A stretch of DNA of 64,000 nt, from assembly GCA_965116785.1 (NCBI GenBank), contig OZ220731.1, positions 4,237,395 through 4,301,394 on the forward strand. The letters are read 5' to 3'. Positions 47,301 to 55,241 of this stretch are shown piece after piece. The position numbers were made by a program, and so were the translations under genes. Position 1 is the stretch's first letter. Every line of letters begins with the position of its first letter. Below the pieces are notes generated by a model. It ran no database searches, had not been told where the DNA came from, and saw only the letters and a program-made list of their open reading frames with translations. The stretch comes from Bin87 sp965116785. Its GTDB lineage: Bacteria; Chloroflexota; Dehalococcoidia; Lucifugimonadales; UBA3495.

Positions 47301-49138
47301 GCCACCGGCACGGTCTCGTCTTCCCGCACCACCAGGCGCGCGTCGGCCGGCTGGGTCACGCCCTCGGTGTTGACGGCTGTGCCGCTGACCGCGACGAACC
47401 GGTTGCCCGTGAAGACGTCGTCGTTCACCGCGGTCAGCGTCACCGTGTCCGTGGTGGTGGTGTCGCCGGTCGCGATGGTGAGCGTGCTTCCTCTTTGCGA
47501 AACGGCGTTGGAGGAGGCGGACACGGTGATGACGGTGTCCTCGGCGGACGACATGTCCAGGGTGGCCGTGACGGTGGCCCTGCCGCCGTCCTCCGAGATG
47601 GCCGTCGACGACAGCTCCAGCGTGACCGTGGGCGCGATCAGCTCGGAGATGTTGTAGCGGTAGAGGGTGGTGGCGCTGTCGCCCTTTTCGGCAACGTACA
47701 TGTAGGTCCCGTCGGACCAGAGGCCCCGCGCGGCGTCGTTGTCGTCGTGAAGGTCGAACTCCCTGCTCTCGTCCCGCGTCCCGTCGGACAGATCGTAGGC
47801 GTACACGTATTCGTCTCCGGCGTCGGCAACCCAAATGGTGAAGCCGTCGGACCAGATGCCCCGCGGGTGTTCATTGTCCGAGTGCAGGTCGATGTCTTCG
47901 CCGCTGATGTGCTGGCCGTCGCTGCGGCGGTACGCGTAGATCAGCGTGTCATCGTCATCCACTACGTAGAGCCGGTCGTCGTTACCCCAGAGGTCATACG
48001 CGTCGTCGTTGGCGCTGTTCAGCGTGATGTTATTCCCGCTGTCGTAGGACTGGTCGGAGAGCTTGTAGGCGTAGACCGTCGTGGATCCTCCCTGTACCGC
48101 CCAGATGTGGGCGCCGTCGGTCCAGATGCCGCGAATTGCGTCATTCGCGGCAACAGTGTCGATCTCCTCGCCGGTCTTCTCGGTGCGGTCCGAGATGTCG
48201 AAGGCACGGATTTTGTCGGTTTGATAACTGTTAGTCAGATAGATGCGGTCGTTGGTGCCGGCGACGCCCTCCCAGAAGCTGCTCGCGGGGATCGTGAAGT
48301 AGGGGTTTTGGCGGCTGAAGTCGTAGGCGTACACCTTGTCGTCGTCGACGTCCGACACCCAGATGGTGGCGCCGTCGGACCAAATGCCTCGTGCGTATGC
48401 GTTGGACGTGCTCACGTCGAAGTCCTTGGACTCGTCCCGCGTCCCACTTGACAGCGTAAAAGCGTAAACTTTTGTGTTCCACGTTGGTATGGAGTCCAGA
48501 ACCCACATGGTGGTGCCATCGGACCAGAAACCGGTTACGTCGTCGACCGGGGACACGGAGAACTCCTTGCCCGAGTCCCGGCTCCCGCTCGAGAGGGTGT
48601 AGGCGTAGAGCTTGAAGTCGGTGTCGTCACCCACCCATATGGTGGTGCCGTTGGACCAGACCCCCTTGGGGTTGCTGTTGTCGGAGTACAGGTCGAACTC
48701 TTTGTCCATGTCCCGGTTCCCGTTCGACAGCGTGTACGCGAACAACTTGGCGCGGGTGTTGTCGGCCACCCACATGGTGGTGCCGTCGGACCAGATGCCG
48801 GTAGGGACGGTGGTGTCTGCGTGGAGGTCGATGTCCTTGGACGAGTCCCGGCCGCCGTGGTCGGACCCTTCCGGGTCCATATCGTAGGCGTACAGGTCGT
48901 CGTCGCTTGGGTCCAACACCCAGAGGGTCTCGCCATTGGACCAGATGCTAAAGGGATTATCGTTGCCCGAAGCCATGTCGAACTCCAGGCTTCCCACCCG
49001 CTCGCCAAAGGAGAACGCCTGGGCGGTGTCGTCAACGCCGCCGCCGGACAGGACCGCCAGCAGGGCGGCCAGCAGCGCCACCGCCAGTACGGGCAGGCGC
49101 CGGGTGGTGAAGATGCTCCGGTGGATTTCGCCTGTCAT
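41360..49138 (-). CDS. P7: 2592-aa secreted WSDG-propeller/Calx-beta/Fn3 protein
   Basis: ATG at 49138 with GAGGAGG upstream (11-nt spacing); signal peptide about 1-41 (VDDTAQA). It has blocks of WSDG repeats of about 50 aa (consensus WSDGxTxWVxDxxDDKLYAYxMNPGG) in counts 10, 5, 5, 5 and 3. Each block is followed by a Calx-beta-like domain (start xTVTLxLSxxxISExGG, end VxxDETVP), with two Calx-beta at the last junction (six in all). About five Fn3 repeats form the C-terminus, two with Cys pairs (GCYDREC, GCYEPTC). It has no LVDASDQ module or family promoter box and is the most divergent array member. Calx-beta domains often bind calcium; that and a surface-binding role are inferred. No catalytic motif is seen. 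Confidence 0.88.
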   Translation of the reverse strand: MTGEIHRSIFTTRRLPVLAVALLAALLAVLSGGGVDDTAQAFSFGERVGSLEFDMASGNDNPFSIWSNGETLWVLDPSDDDLYAYDMDPEGSDHGGRDSSKDIDLHADTTVPTGIWSDGTTMWVADNTRAKLFAYTLSNGNRDMDKEFDLYSDNSNPKGVWSNGTTIWVGDDTDFKLYAYTLSSGSRDSGKEFSVSPVDDVTGFWSDGTTMWVLDSIPTWNTKVYAFTLSSGTRDESKDFDVSTSNAYARGIWSDGATIWVSDVDDDKVYAYDFSRQNPYFTIPASSFWEGVAGTNDRIYLTNSYQTDKIRAFDISDRTEKTGEEIDTVAANDAIRGIWTDGAHIWAVQGGSTTVYAYKLSDQSYDSGNNITLNSANDDAYDLWGNDDRLYVVDDDDTLIYAYRRSDGQHISGEDIDLHSDNEHPRGIWSDGFTIWVADAGDEYVYAYDLSDGTRDESREFDLHDDNDAARGLWSDGTYMYVAEKGDSATTLYRYNISELIAPTVTLELSSTAISEDGGRATVTATLDMSSAEDTVITVSASSNAVSQRGSTLTIATGDTTTTDTVTLTAVNDDVFTGNRFVAVSGTAVNTEGVTQPADARLVVREDETVPVADFEYRSDLDFDGLAAATNTDPPGIWSDGVTVWVADAVDHRLYAYRMNPGEAGHGDRDQSKEFNLDPANTSPSGVWSDGETVWVADPARDKLFAYRMNPGGPGHGDRDTAKDITLHTNNSHVAGIWSDGETVWVVDVDNLKLYAYRMNPGGAGHGERDSAKEFSLGSGNYFPAGVWSDGETIWVADYEDDQLYAYTLSGGMRAESSELSLHILNGNAYGIWSDGTALWVADHEDDKLYAYGDPLPTVTLKLTDRAVSENGGTTTVTATLDMSSAEDTVITVSASSNAVSQRGSTLTIATGDTTTTDTVTLTAVNDDVFTGNRFVAVSGTAVNTEGVTQPADARLVVRDDETVPVQDFGRWSALDFDGLDAAMNNNTVGFFSDGTTMWVCDAVDDRMYAYRMNPGGSGHGDRDEGKEFDLPGGNRLQDSIWSDGETVWVMSSFLDKIIAYKMNPGGPGHGDRDPAKDITVSTHANYQDMWSDGVTLWILDNFNVRLYAYKMNPGGDGHGDRDADKDLTLDAGQGELAGVWSDGETIWVVNALHDKLEAYTLSGGTRDTSRDLALHSDNDAPRTIWYDGTALWVGDNTENKLLAYGILPPPTVTLELSQRGISEHGGAAVVRATLNWPSTEATTVTVSASSDAVFLAGSTLTIPAGDTTSVGSVVLVGVDDDAFTGSRYVTVSGAAANADGAEGPADVRLVVLEDETVPVENFQRNGPLDFNGLVAATETGLESIWSDGTTMWVGDLRDDELYAYRMNPGGSGHGDRDTGKGFNLHGNNRSIAGIWSDGETIWVADFEDDKLYAYRMNPGGSDHGERDSGKEIDLHANTRSIAGIWSDGETIWVADFEDDKLYAYRMNPGGSDHGERDMSREFDLHGNNGNAAGVWSDGVTVWVLDNTDAKLYAYTLSDGSRDASRELALHGDNNSASGIWSDGTTMWVAEYDGRKLLAYTDLTAPLKVTLAVTPGSISENGGAARVTAKLNRPSTAATTVTVSASSDAVSQTGSTLTIAAQAIASTGNVILAGVDDDIFTGSRFVTVSGAATNTEGVTGPAAARLVVRDDETAPVEEFERARELDFDGLAAATNRRPAGIWSDGVTMWVADTEDDRMYAYRMNPGEVGHGDRDRSKEFNLHRDNEDPAGVWSDGTTMWVADQADRKLYAYRVRDGTGVSARDLTLDLSPTRLASAGTWSDGNTMWFSLAGRGRELHAMSRPHTVTLAVSPRSISENGGVATVTASLNQPSTAETVITVSVTSGDVTLTGDTVTIAAEATASTGSVRVTGVDNDVADGPRRVTIRGSAVNSEGVQGPADITLTVTDDETPAGTMPTVTLFVVPDSISENGGTAAIIALQDILSLHDTRITVSLDHARYASLDSTTLTIPAGQKTHSGTLTVTAVDNDRVADTRRIRIRGSAANSAGVLGPADVFLTIIDDDLPEPEVADNFSVTSEQGKTTFRWRNISQPGNAQRVRYDILVRNPGGSEDDWKFLAQTRIYEGTADRSPLTVQRLPVGETYEFALRAVAVAPGDAPFAGDLTRPITHRVLGPNRPRDLRAWRTLNGPLGPVKLAWEPPRLFPDGTPLSPVMPIPNPNLDTSVQRYFILRADAPADDGDPSTPPDHGATYTRIDTVDNVTTYTDNSASGTGHYFYRVVAQSPDGSSDRSGYAFVDHTPGSLGEPLSLSGAFVDGSIDLSWNRHSRHDELERYLVQLSIPPGSSRGVASPLKSEVTVDTDTVAYTLTGDFLEAGREHGVSVRGCYDRECSGHKTPYSNVVYVMMPSNPPLELYGAASEGRIELSWAYHHRHDEIDGYLIYTGGTDSPRQVANPSKSDVTETEDRIKYMLTGDFIEAGAEYDIFIVGCYEPTCEGDQTPNSDVITVEMPGGTVSGAAVLNLRASSVSRASVTLSWEAPQDAPSPLDHYVVIRYDEDGNELRSSNVSLTLPGERTDGRDYSTAGLQPGTTYSFGVYAVLEDDTRGEEERITVTTAE
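44711..45010. repeat. 150-bp tandem duplication inside P7
   Basis: Consecutive 50-codon WSDG repeats are almost identical at DNA level, with units starting at 44711 and 44861; the YRMNPGGSDHGERD to GIWSDGETIWVADF segment is repeated. Confidence 0.7.
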
Positions 49139-49517
49139 CGGTTGGAGGGCCTCCTCGGTGAGTAACGTTCGTGGGAGACGCCGGTCCCGTCATACGTCTC
49201 CAGCGTCCATTGGCACAAAACGCAGCCCAGTATACACAAGTAACGTGATATATATATGTAAATATATAAACCAATTTATGTAAATTTTGGTGCGCAATCG
49301 CCCCGTCACCGATGAGATGCGCCTTGCATCAACCGGCAGGGGTTTGCCAAAGTAATGGTCCGACCGGCTCACCAGGCGCGGGCGAAAGGGGACCCTGCAA
49401 AAGCCCCGACCGACCGGGCAGATCGCATCCGGCCGGCCACCGGGAGCGGGATGGACCGGCCCGGCCGGCGGGGCCGGCGAGGCGTCGGCCCGGCGGGAGC
49501 GTCCCGCCACGCCCTAA
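49139..49517. other. Upstream region of P7, AT-rich then GC-rich
   Basis: 49225-49290 is AT-rich with repeated ATGTAAAT-like strings and ATATATATATG, and probably contains the P7 promoter. The P1-P6 GGTAATAT box is absent. 49340-49517 is GC-rich with GGCCGG runs and no convincing gene. Confidence 0.4.
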
Positions 49518-49609
49518 GCTCGACTTTGTACGTTCAAGCGGCGTAGGCGAGGGAATCGATAAGCCGGGCGTACAATTCGGGAGCGGGTTTTCCCCGGTCG
49601 TCGTCCGGC

Positions 49610-51065
49610 GCTCGACTTTGTACAATTAAGCGGCGTAAGCGAGGGTCTCGATCATCCGGCCGTATACTCCGCGTGGGAGTTTTATCAGCTCAGGGCTGGG
49701 CTCGGACGTGGCAAAAGTCTCCTGCTGTGCCCAGATGTGTCGTCTGACCAAGGCAATGGCGTCGGCGAAAGTGGAGTTGGGTTTGGCGTACCATGCCGTG
49801 GTCCGCGGCGCTATGCCACCGTGCTGTTCGGTCAAGACATCCGCTGCCAGGGTCACCAGGCTGAACAAACCAAAGAGAACGGGGGTGGTTCTGGCGATGG
49901 CACGCTCGGACCACTGGCGCTGGGTTTCCATGCCCAGGTGAGCCCGCAGTTCCTCAAAGGTCACCTCGACCTGCCAACGCAGCATATACCACTGCACGAT
50001 CTGCAGCGGGTCGGCGTCGATGTCGGTGCACAGCAAAGCCTGGGGCACCAAGGCTTCCTCGAGGTGTCGGACCACGACCCAGCGGATCTGGACTGACGGG
50101 AAGCCGCCCCGGTACCACAGGGCCAGGCCTGAAGTCAGCTCGATCATGAGGTCGGCGCCGTCAGACGTGATGGCACGGCAGGGGGTCCACTGGGTGTCGG
50201 GATCGTCCAGCACCGCCGTGGGACTGGGCAGTCGCGCTCCGACCACCCGGGGCCTGCCGATCTGACCCGGCCGTCGCGGCGGCGCTGGCTGGTACAGGGA
50301 CGCGTCTTTGCGCAGTTTGGTTATGACGACAATGGGCTTGGACATGCTCTGGCAGTGGAGCAGGAACTCACGCTTGGCGTAGCCGCCGTCGCACACTACC
50401 ACCAGGTCCCGATCCAGCAGCCACCGACGCAGACAGTCCAGCATCTGCTGAGCGTAGTCGGCGAACCGCTTATGGCGACGGCCCTTCTGCCGGTCATAGC
50501 GGGCCGACGGCACCAGCGCGGTCAGGAAGGGCAACGCCCAGTGGCGACCAGCCCACCCGATGCGGGTCAGCAACATCAGGCTGACCCATTGCAGTCCGGG
50601 GGTCATCACCGTCTCATCATCGGTGGAGCGCACCGGGTCTCGGTACCTGCCCTTGGCCGCAATCTTCCAACCCCAGCGCCGCTCCACCGTCTCGTCGATG
50701 CCGAACACCAGCGGCTCGGTGGACGAACCCAGGCGGCCAACCACCACCAGCTACAGCACCCGGCTCAGTTGTAGCGGCTCCCACCGGGCTCGGTTGAGCA
50801 CCTGGTGAAAGACGGCGTAGTCTCCGCTCTGCCCAATCCCCAGGATGCTCAGCGCCGAGGACACCGTGCGCTTGCCGGGAGCAAGGATGGCACCCACCAC
50901 CAGGAGTTGGGCTTTGCGCCAGGTCCTGCGGTCGAACAGGTGCTCAAAGGGGAACAGCAGGGTTACAATGACGGCGGGCAGGGTAGTCATGCTTGACCTC
51001 TTGTCGTGATTTGGTCAAGCTTACCCTGTCCTTATAACTTTTCTAGTTTTTGTACAAAGTCGAGC
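49610..51065 (-). mobile_element. DDE-transposase insertion sequence copy A (nested)
   Basis: 1456 bp bounded by GCTCGACTTTGTAC and GTACAAAGTCGAGC. It is flanked by a 7-bp target duplication GTCCGGC (49603-49609 and 51066-51072). It carries one transposase gene broken by a single stop. Confidence 0.85.
49626..50990 (-). pseudogene. DDE transposase of copy A (IS4/IS701-like), in-frame amber stop
   Basis: One reading frame of 455 codons from ATG 50990 (MTTLPAVIVTLLFPF) to TAA 49626, broken only by TAG at 50751-50753 (RVL-stop-LVVVG). The DDE triad is visible: Asp in VFGIDETVERR, Asp in LVVVCDGGYAK, Glu in LRWQVEVTFEELRAHLG. The C-terminus ends MIETLAYAA. The family assignment (IS701/IS4-like, with an RNase H-fold catalytic core) rests on these motifs and is approximate. 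The rest of the frame is undamaged, so inactivation is recent or the stop is read through; no slippery site is seen. Confidence 0.8.
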
Positions 51066-52388
51066 GTCCGGCGGCGACGTTGAAAAACTCTCCGATGCCA
51101 GCCACAGGTGGCGTCGCACCAAGGCGATGGCGTCAATGAAAGTGGGGACTGGTTTGGCATACCAGGCCGCCTGGCGCTGGCGGATCGGTTGGTCCTGCTG
51201 TAGCGAGTGGGCGGTCAACGCCACCCAGGAAAACAGACCCATCAGGACGGGCGTGGTGCGGGCGATGGCGCGGTCGGACCACTGGCGCTGGGTTTCCACG
51301 CCCAGGTGAGCCCGCACCGCTTGGTAAGTGGCTTCCAGTTGCCAACGCAGCACAAACCACTGGAGGATCTGGACTGGGCTGACCGACTGATCCGTGCAGA
51401 GCAGGGCCTGAGTGTCCAGTTCACCATCGGGATCGCGGACCAGCACCCAGCGGATGGGTACGGGCGGTTTGCCGTGGTGGTACCAGACGGCAGTCTGGGA
51501 GACCAGCTCCAGGGTGCGGACGGTGCCGTCATACCAGGACACTGACACGGTGTCCCAGAGCAGATCGGGGTCGTCAAGGCGTTGCTTGAGGGTGGGTTGA
51601 CGCGATCCTTTCACTCGGGGCCGGCCGGTTTGACCCGGTTGACGGGGTGGCGCGGGATCGTAGAGACCGGCGTCCAGGCGCAGCCTGGTGATGAGGGTTA
51701 CCGGTTCACGGAGGGACTGACAGCAGTGGAGCAGATCGATGACGGCGTAGCCGTTGTCGCCCACCACCACCAGAGGTCAGTGGGGCAGCCAGCGGCGCAG
51801 TTGCAGGATCATCTGCCTTGCCCAGTCGGTGAGTTTCTTGTGCTGGCATCCCAGCTTTTGGTGATAGCGTTCCGATGGCGCCAGCACGGTGAGAAAGGGC
51901 AGAGCCCAGTAGCGACCGGCCCAGGGGATGTGTCCCAGCCACATCAACGAGACCCAGCGCAACCCGCTGGCTTTGACCGTATAGCTGCGGCTGGAACGTA
52001 CGGCATCGCGGTAGACACCAAGGGCGTTGATCTTTGGACCTTGACGCCGCTCCAGGGTTTCGTCAATACCGAACACCAGCGGGCCGTCGCCATGGTCGAG
52101 ATGCTGGATCAGCAGCCTGAGCAAAACCTGGGACGCTCCAAGGGGTGACCATACTGCCCGGTTGAGCACGTGATGGTAGCGGGCATAGTTGCGGTCGTCG
52201 CTGAGACCCATGACGCGCAACGCCGCAGCCACCGTGCGCTGGCCCGGGGTCAGGATCGTGCCCGCTAACAGCACCTGCACCTTTTGCCAGGTTCGGTCTT
52301 GGAACAACATGGCGAAGGGAAAGAGAACGGTTACAATCGCATCGGGCAGGGTGAGCACGGGTCGTCTTACGGTGAGATGTGGGGTCAA
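51066..52388 (-). pseudogene. DDE transposase of copy B, in-frame stop plus insertion
   Basis: ATG at 52388 (MTPHLTVRRPVLTL). The frame is open except for TGA at 51777-51779 (WLPH-stop-PLVVVGDNGY), where copy A has Asp-Arg-Asp, consistent with an Arg CGA to TGA change. The coding sequence is cut by copy A after STSPPD. It resumes on the other side at 49609-49534, reading DDRGKPAPELYARLIDSLAYAA and stop. The motifs FGIDETLERR, VVVGDNGY and RWQLEATYQAVRAHLG match copy A. The two copies are diverged (roughly half the residues differ), so they are separate arrivals of related elements. Confidence 0.8.
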
Positions 52389-52457
52389 CCCAGCTTACCC
52401 TGCCTTTTTCATTTTTCTAGTTTTTGTACAAAGTCGAGCTAAGAGGGTGTCTAAAAA

Positions 52458-52496
52458 CCCCCTCTCCCCTGGCGGGAAAGGGTTGGGGTGAGGGGG
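52458..52496. repeat. Small dispersed-type hairpin repeat
   Basis: CCCCCTCTCCCC and GGGGTGAGGGGG, 11 of 12 bases complementary, around a 15-nt loop. The string resembles a repeat often seen between genes in other genomes (the spurious translation PLTPTLSRQGRG is typical). Only one copy was noticed here. Confidence 0.5.
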
Positions 52497-52589
52497 AATT
52501 GCTTCACAATTGCATCGTCCGCATGATGTCCCGCGCGGTGCGAACTTGTGAATTTGGTCGGCAAAAAAGCCAAAACGGCTCCGATTGGA

Positions 52590-53056
52590 GCCGCTTCTGA
52601 GCAGGAAAATCCTGATTTGGTGCCGAAGGGTTGCGTCAGCACCAGTTTGTTGTTGGTGCGTCCGTTGGCGGATGCGACCTGGGTGTAGTCCTGTTCACCG
52701 GTCTTGGCCTCGATTACGAAGATGTTGGGATTCACTCCGTCGGGGAGGTCCCAGTGGACGCGTACTCCTCTGCTGCCCTCGCGGTTGACGCGCACGTTGT
52801 GTACTGCCGCTGGAGTGGTGATCACCACGTGTTGGGTGGCGGACCAGTTGCCGGGGCCGTCGTCGTCGACGGAGCGGATGGCGTATTCGCGGAGGTCGTT
52901 GTCGTCGGCCCAGGAGTCCATGTGGTGGCGCGCAGCGGCGGGTTTCTCCGTGATGGCCCATTCGCCGCCGTCGACGCGGCTGCGGAGCTGGTAGCCGGTC
53001 ACGCCCTCGCTGGTGGACGGTGCCCAGGTGACGGCCAGGTTCTTGAGGCGATTTCG
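52590..53056 (-). pseudogene. Fn3-domain protein remnant
   Basis: Open frame bounded upstream by TAG at 53057-53059. It encodes one and a half Fn3-like repeats (LAVTWAPSTSEGVTGYQLRSR; ATQHVVITTPAAVHNVRVNRE; VRVHWDLPDGVNPNIFVIEAK). No start codon or ribosome site fits and similarity stops near 52590. It could be the distal part of the Fn3 gene whose 5' end is at 57524-56954, separated by later insertions, but the joints do not match directly. Confidence 0.55.
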
Positions 53057-53259
53057 CTACTCCGGATCGGAAGTCACCACGTCAGAGTCCGGCCAACACT
53101 CCGACGTAATTCGCAATTGGCCCGGCGCCCCGAAGTTTCCGGGTATTTAATGATTTTCGGACAACGACGTTGTCCGGATAGCGTCTTGGGACTGGCGCTG
53201 CAAATTCTCGAGAAACGCGCCAAATCCGGCTCTTGAGCGAATTTTCGCGGCCCGCTGTC

Positions 53260-53688
53260 TCAACAAATGCGAGGTGGTGGCACGTCTATTATCCGGTCGT
53301 CGGGTGCTCCGGGCGGACTGTGTCCGCGTACCCAGCGAGCTTCCGCCATGAGACGTTGCTTCGCTCGTCGCCGGATCGTCTTGGCGCCGGTGATGTCGCA
53401 GTGTCCGGGTCCGCCGGATTCGGGGGTCTCGAAAACGTCCATGCCGGCTTGCCTGATGCTGGCAACCGGGAGGACGTACAGGTAGTCTCCTGCGCCTTCG
53501 TTCATGACTTCGTCGGGGTCGGCGTCGCCTACCAGGCGACATGAGGCGTATCCGTCTCCTGGTCCCATGTCCAGATGGCTGCTGGGAGGTCTCGGTATCC
53601 CGGTGGAGGGATCATGGGTCAATTGTCCGGCGCCTATCCGTCTCATTACCAGCCGGTCGTTTCCGGCGGGCCGGTGCTGTCCCGTCAT
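53260..53688 (-). CDS. Hypothetical protein, coupled to the gene at 53685-54209
   Basis: 142 aa, starting at an ATG that overlaps the upstream stop (ATGA), a classic translational coupling. No domain recognised. The composition is natural (HLDMGPGDGYASCRLVGDAD; YLYVLPVASIRQAGMDVFETPE), it has two cysteines and a basic C-terminal third, and no signal or membrane segment, so it is cytoplasmic. Partnership with the upstream product is inferred from the overlap. Confidence 0.6.
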   Translation of the reverse strand: MTGQHRPAGNDRLVMRRIGAGQLTHDPSTGIPRPPSSHLDMGPGDGYASCRLVGDADPDEVMNEGAGDYLYVLPVASIRQAGMDVFETPESGGPGHCDITGAKTIRRRAKQRLMAEARWVRGHSPPGAPDDRIIDVPPPRIC

Positions 53689-54209
53689 AGGCCGAGTTCT
53701 GCCGCTGCGTCGGCCAAGATTTTGGCCCAACGACGGAGGCTTTCCTCGTTGCCGGAGACGTCGCGCTCGTCGTCGAAGTCTTGTTGTCCCCTCTCGTCGC
53801 CATAGCAGTATTGAGCGGGCTGGCCCGGTCGGGTTTCGATCTCCAGGGTAAGGTCTCTCAGGAGCCAGGTTGCCATGGCGCCGCCGTCCCAGTTCGGGGT
53901 GATGCTCGGCGCCAGGGCGTGTTCGGGCAGGACATCGAGGAGGATTAGCAACAGTTCCGCCACGGCGGCTGCGTCCAGAGGCTGTGGGTTTTCTGACGAC
54001 CAATCGGGGTCATTCCAGGGTAGGCCGCACAGCTCCATGACAGTTCCTTCGAACCAATCGCCTGGAACCCTTCCGGACTCCGGTTTGACGTGGGTTCCGT
54101 CGAGAGTGGAAGTGGGTGATCCTGAGATGAGGGCTTTCAGCAGTTGGGGAAGCCATTGGGGGGCTGCGTGGTCCGTTGGCTGTTGGCCCGTGGTGGGGTT
54201 TGCGACCAT
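53685..54209 (-). CDS. Hypothetical acidic cytoplasmic protein
   Basis: 174 aa; ATG 54209 with AGGAG 9 nt upstream. Acidic, Trp-rich, with a leucine-rich helix (AAAVAELLLILLDVLPEHAL) and a C-terminal amphipathic helix (EESLRRWAKILADAAAELGL). No family recognised. It is the first gene of a two-gene operon with 53260-53688. The layout (small acidic protein overlapping a basic partner) recalls toxin-antitoxin or immunity pairs, but nothing in the sequence proves that. Confidence 0.65.
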   Translation of the reverse strand: MVANPTTGQQPTDHAAPQWLPQLLKALISGSPTSTLDGTHVKPESGRVPGDWFEGTVMELCGLPWNDPDWSSENPQPLDAAAVAELLLILLDVLPEHALAPSITPNWDGGAMATWLLRDLTLEIETRPGQPAQYCYGDERGQQDFDDERDVSGNEESLRRWAKILADAAAELGL

Positions 54210-54650
54210 ATTCCTGCTCCTGTAGCGGCAAATTACACGGTGCGTGTTGGGCCGTCAAATTGCCGTGCTTGTGCGGTTGGTGTGACTGGAGAACGTGGTG
54301 CGACGTGATATGCCGGAGTGTATCCCTGCTTTTGGAGGAACCTGACTGGGCCTCAACGCCGACTGGCGGCGGCAGCGGATCGGTCCATTCCGCGCGTGCG
54401 GGCTGAACACCGATGGAGAGTGCCTAGATTGTTTCTTGGGCCACGTTCGTGGCCTTGGGGTCTCCCGAGCTGTCGAGCGGGCGGACCTCGTCGTTCTGCA
54501 TGGGTCTCGGTTCGAGAGTACCCACTACGAAAATCGTCGCCTCATGGGATGATTTGCGAAACCGTCACGTCACAATCAGAGTAGCGAAATTTCCTCGGTT
54601 CTTGCCCAGGGGTTGGCAACTGTTGGAGATTTAGTCTATTCTAGTTGATT

Positions 54651-55241
54651 ATGGACGTTGTTAGTCGTCGCATCAGTCTCACCGCTTGGGGCCGCCTGTA
54701 CGGCTTTGACAAGGCCACCACGGCCCGAATGCACCATTCGGGAAAGTTGCCGCCCGAGCTTGAGATAGAACAGTTGCCCAACGGCCGTTACTACGTGGTG
54801 GTACCGCCGGAAAATGACGGACGTTGCGTGGTGTACGCTCGGGTTTCATCGGCTGATCAGAAAGATGATCTGGATAGGCAGGTGGGTCGCGTCGCGGAGT
54901 GGGCGACGCAGCAGGGATGTCGGCCTGATGAGGTGGTGAAGGAGATCGGTTCCGGTCTGAATGGCAACCGTCGACGGTTGCGGCGTTTGGTGGCGGATCA
55001 CACGGTGGGTACGATAGTGGTGGAGCATCGGGAGCGGTTGAGCCGCTTCGGGTTTGAGTACGTGGAGGCGGCGCTGGCTGGACGGGGAGCCCGCATCCTG
55101 GTCATGGAGGAGGGCGAGCTTGAGGATGACGTGGTCAGAGATGTGACCGAGGTGATGACCTCGCTATGTGCTCGACTGTACGGGAGGCGTTCGGCGCGCC
55201 GACGTGCGGAGCGGGCACTGGCGGCAGCGCAGGAAGGCTGA
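54651..55241 (+). CDS. tnpA: IS607-family serine recombinase (TnpA), copy 2
   Basis: 196 aa from ATG 54651, matching the start in copy 1. It differs from copy 1 at only a few residues (for example ARVSSADQ for ARVSLADQ and IGSGLNG for IGPGLNG). The MerR-like domain, catalytic Ser about 66 and resolvase motifs are intact, so this copy could still mobilise both elements in trans. The stop overlaps the tnpB start in TGATG. Confidence 0.9.
   Translation: MDVVSRRISLTAWGRLYGFDKATTARMHHSGKLPPELEIEQLPNGRYYVVVPPENDGRCVVYARVSSADQKDDLDRQVGRVAEWATQQGCRPDEVVKEIGSGLNGNRRRLRRLVADHTVGTIVVEHRERLSRFGFEYVEAALAGRGARILVMEEGELEDDVVRDVTEVMTSLCARLYGRRSARRRAERALAAAQEG

Larger units (their letters stand above)
49518..52439 (-). 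mobile_element. DDE-transposase insertion sequence copy B, interrupted by copy A
   Basis: Ends are GCTCGACTTTGTAC (49518) and the inverse GTACAAAGTCGAGC (to 52439). Copy A sits inside it. Removing copy A and one 7-bp duplication restores the transposase C-terminus. A flanking duplication for copy B itself is not convincing (only TAA is shared). Confidence 0.8.

Noticed and set aside
10953..49138. CRISPR array or satellite, because of dense repeats
   Set aside because: Repeats are 150-300-bp coding modules in frame, without short direct repeats and unique spacers.
10953..49138. RTX/type I secreted toxins, because of Asp/Gly-rich repeats and calcium-binding-like modules
   Set aside because: No GGxGxDxxx nonapeptide arrays, and N-terminal signal peptides indicate Sec export; no transporter genes are in the window.
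54575..54600. GAGTAGCGAAAT shared with the start of the Fn3 remnant (about 53050-53062, inverted), as a possible recombination joint
   Set aside because: Only 12 bases match and the flanks differ, so chance cannot be excluded.
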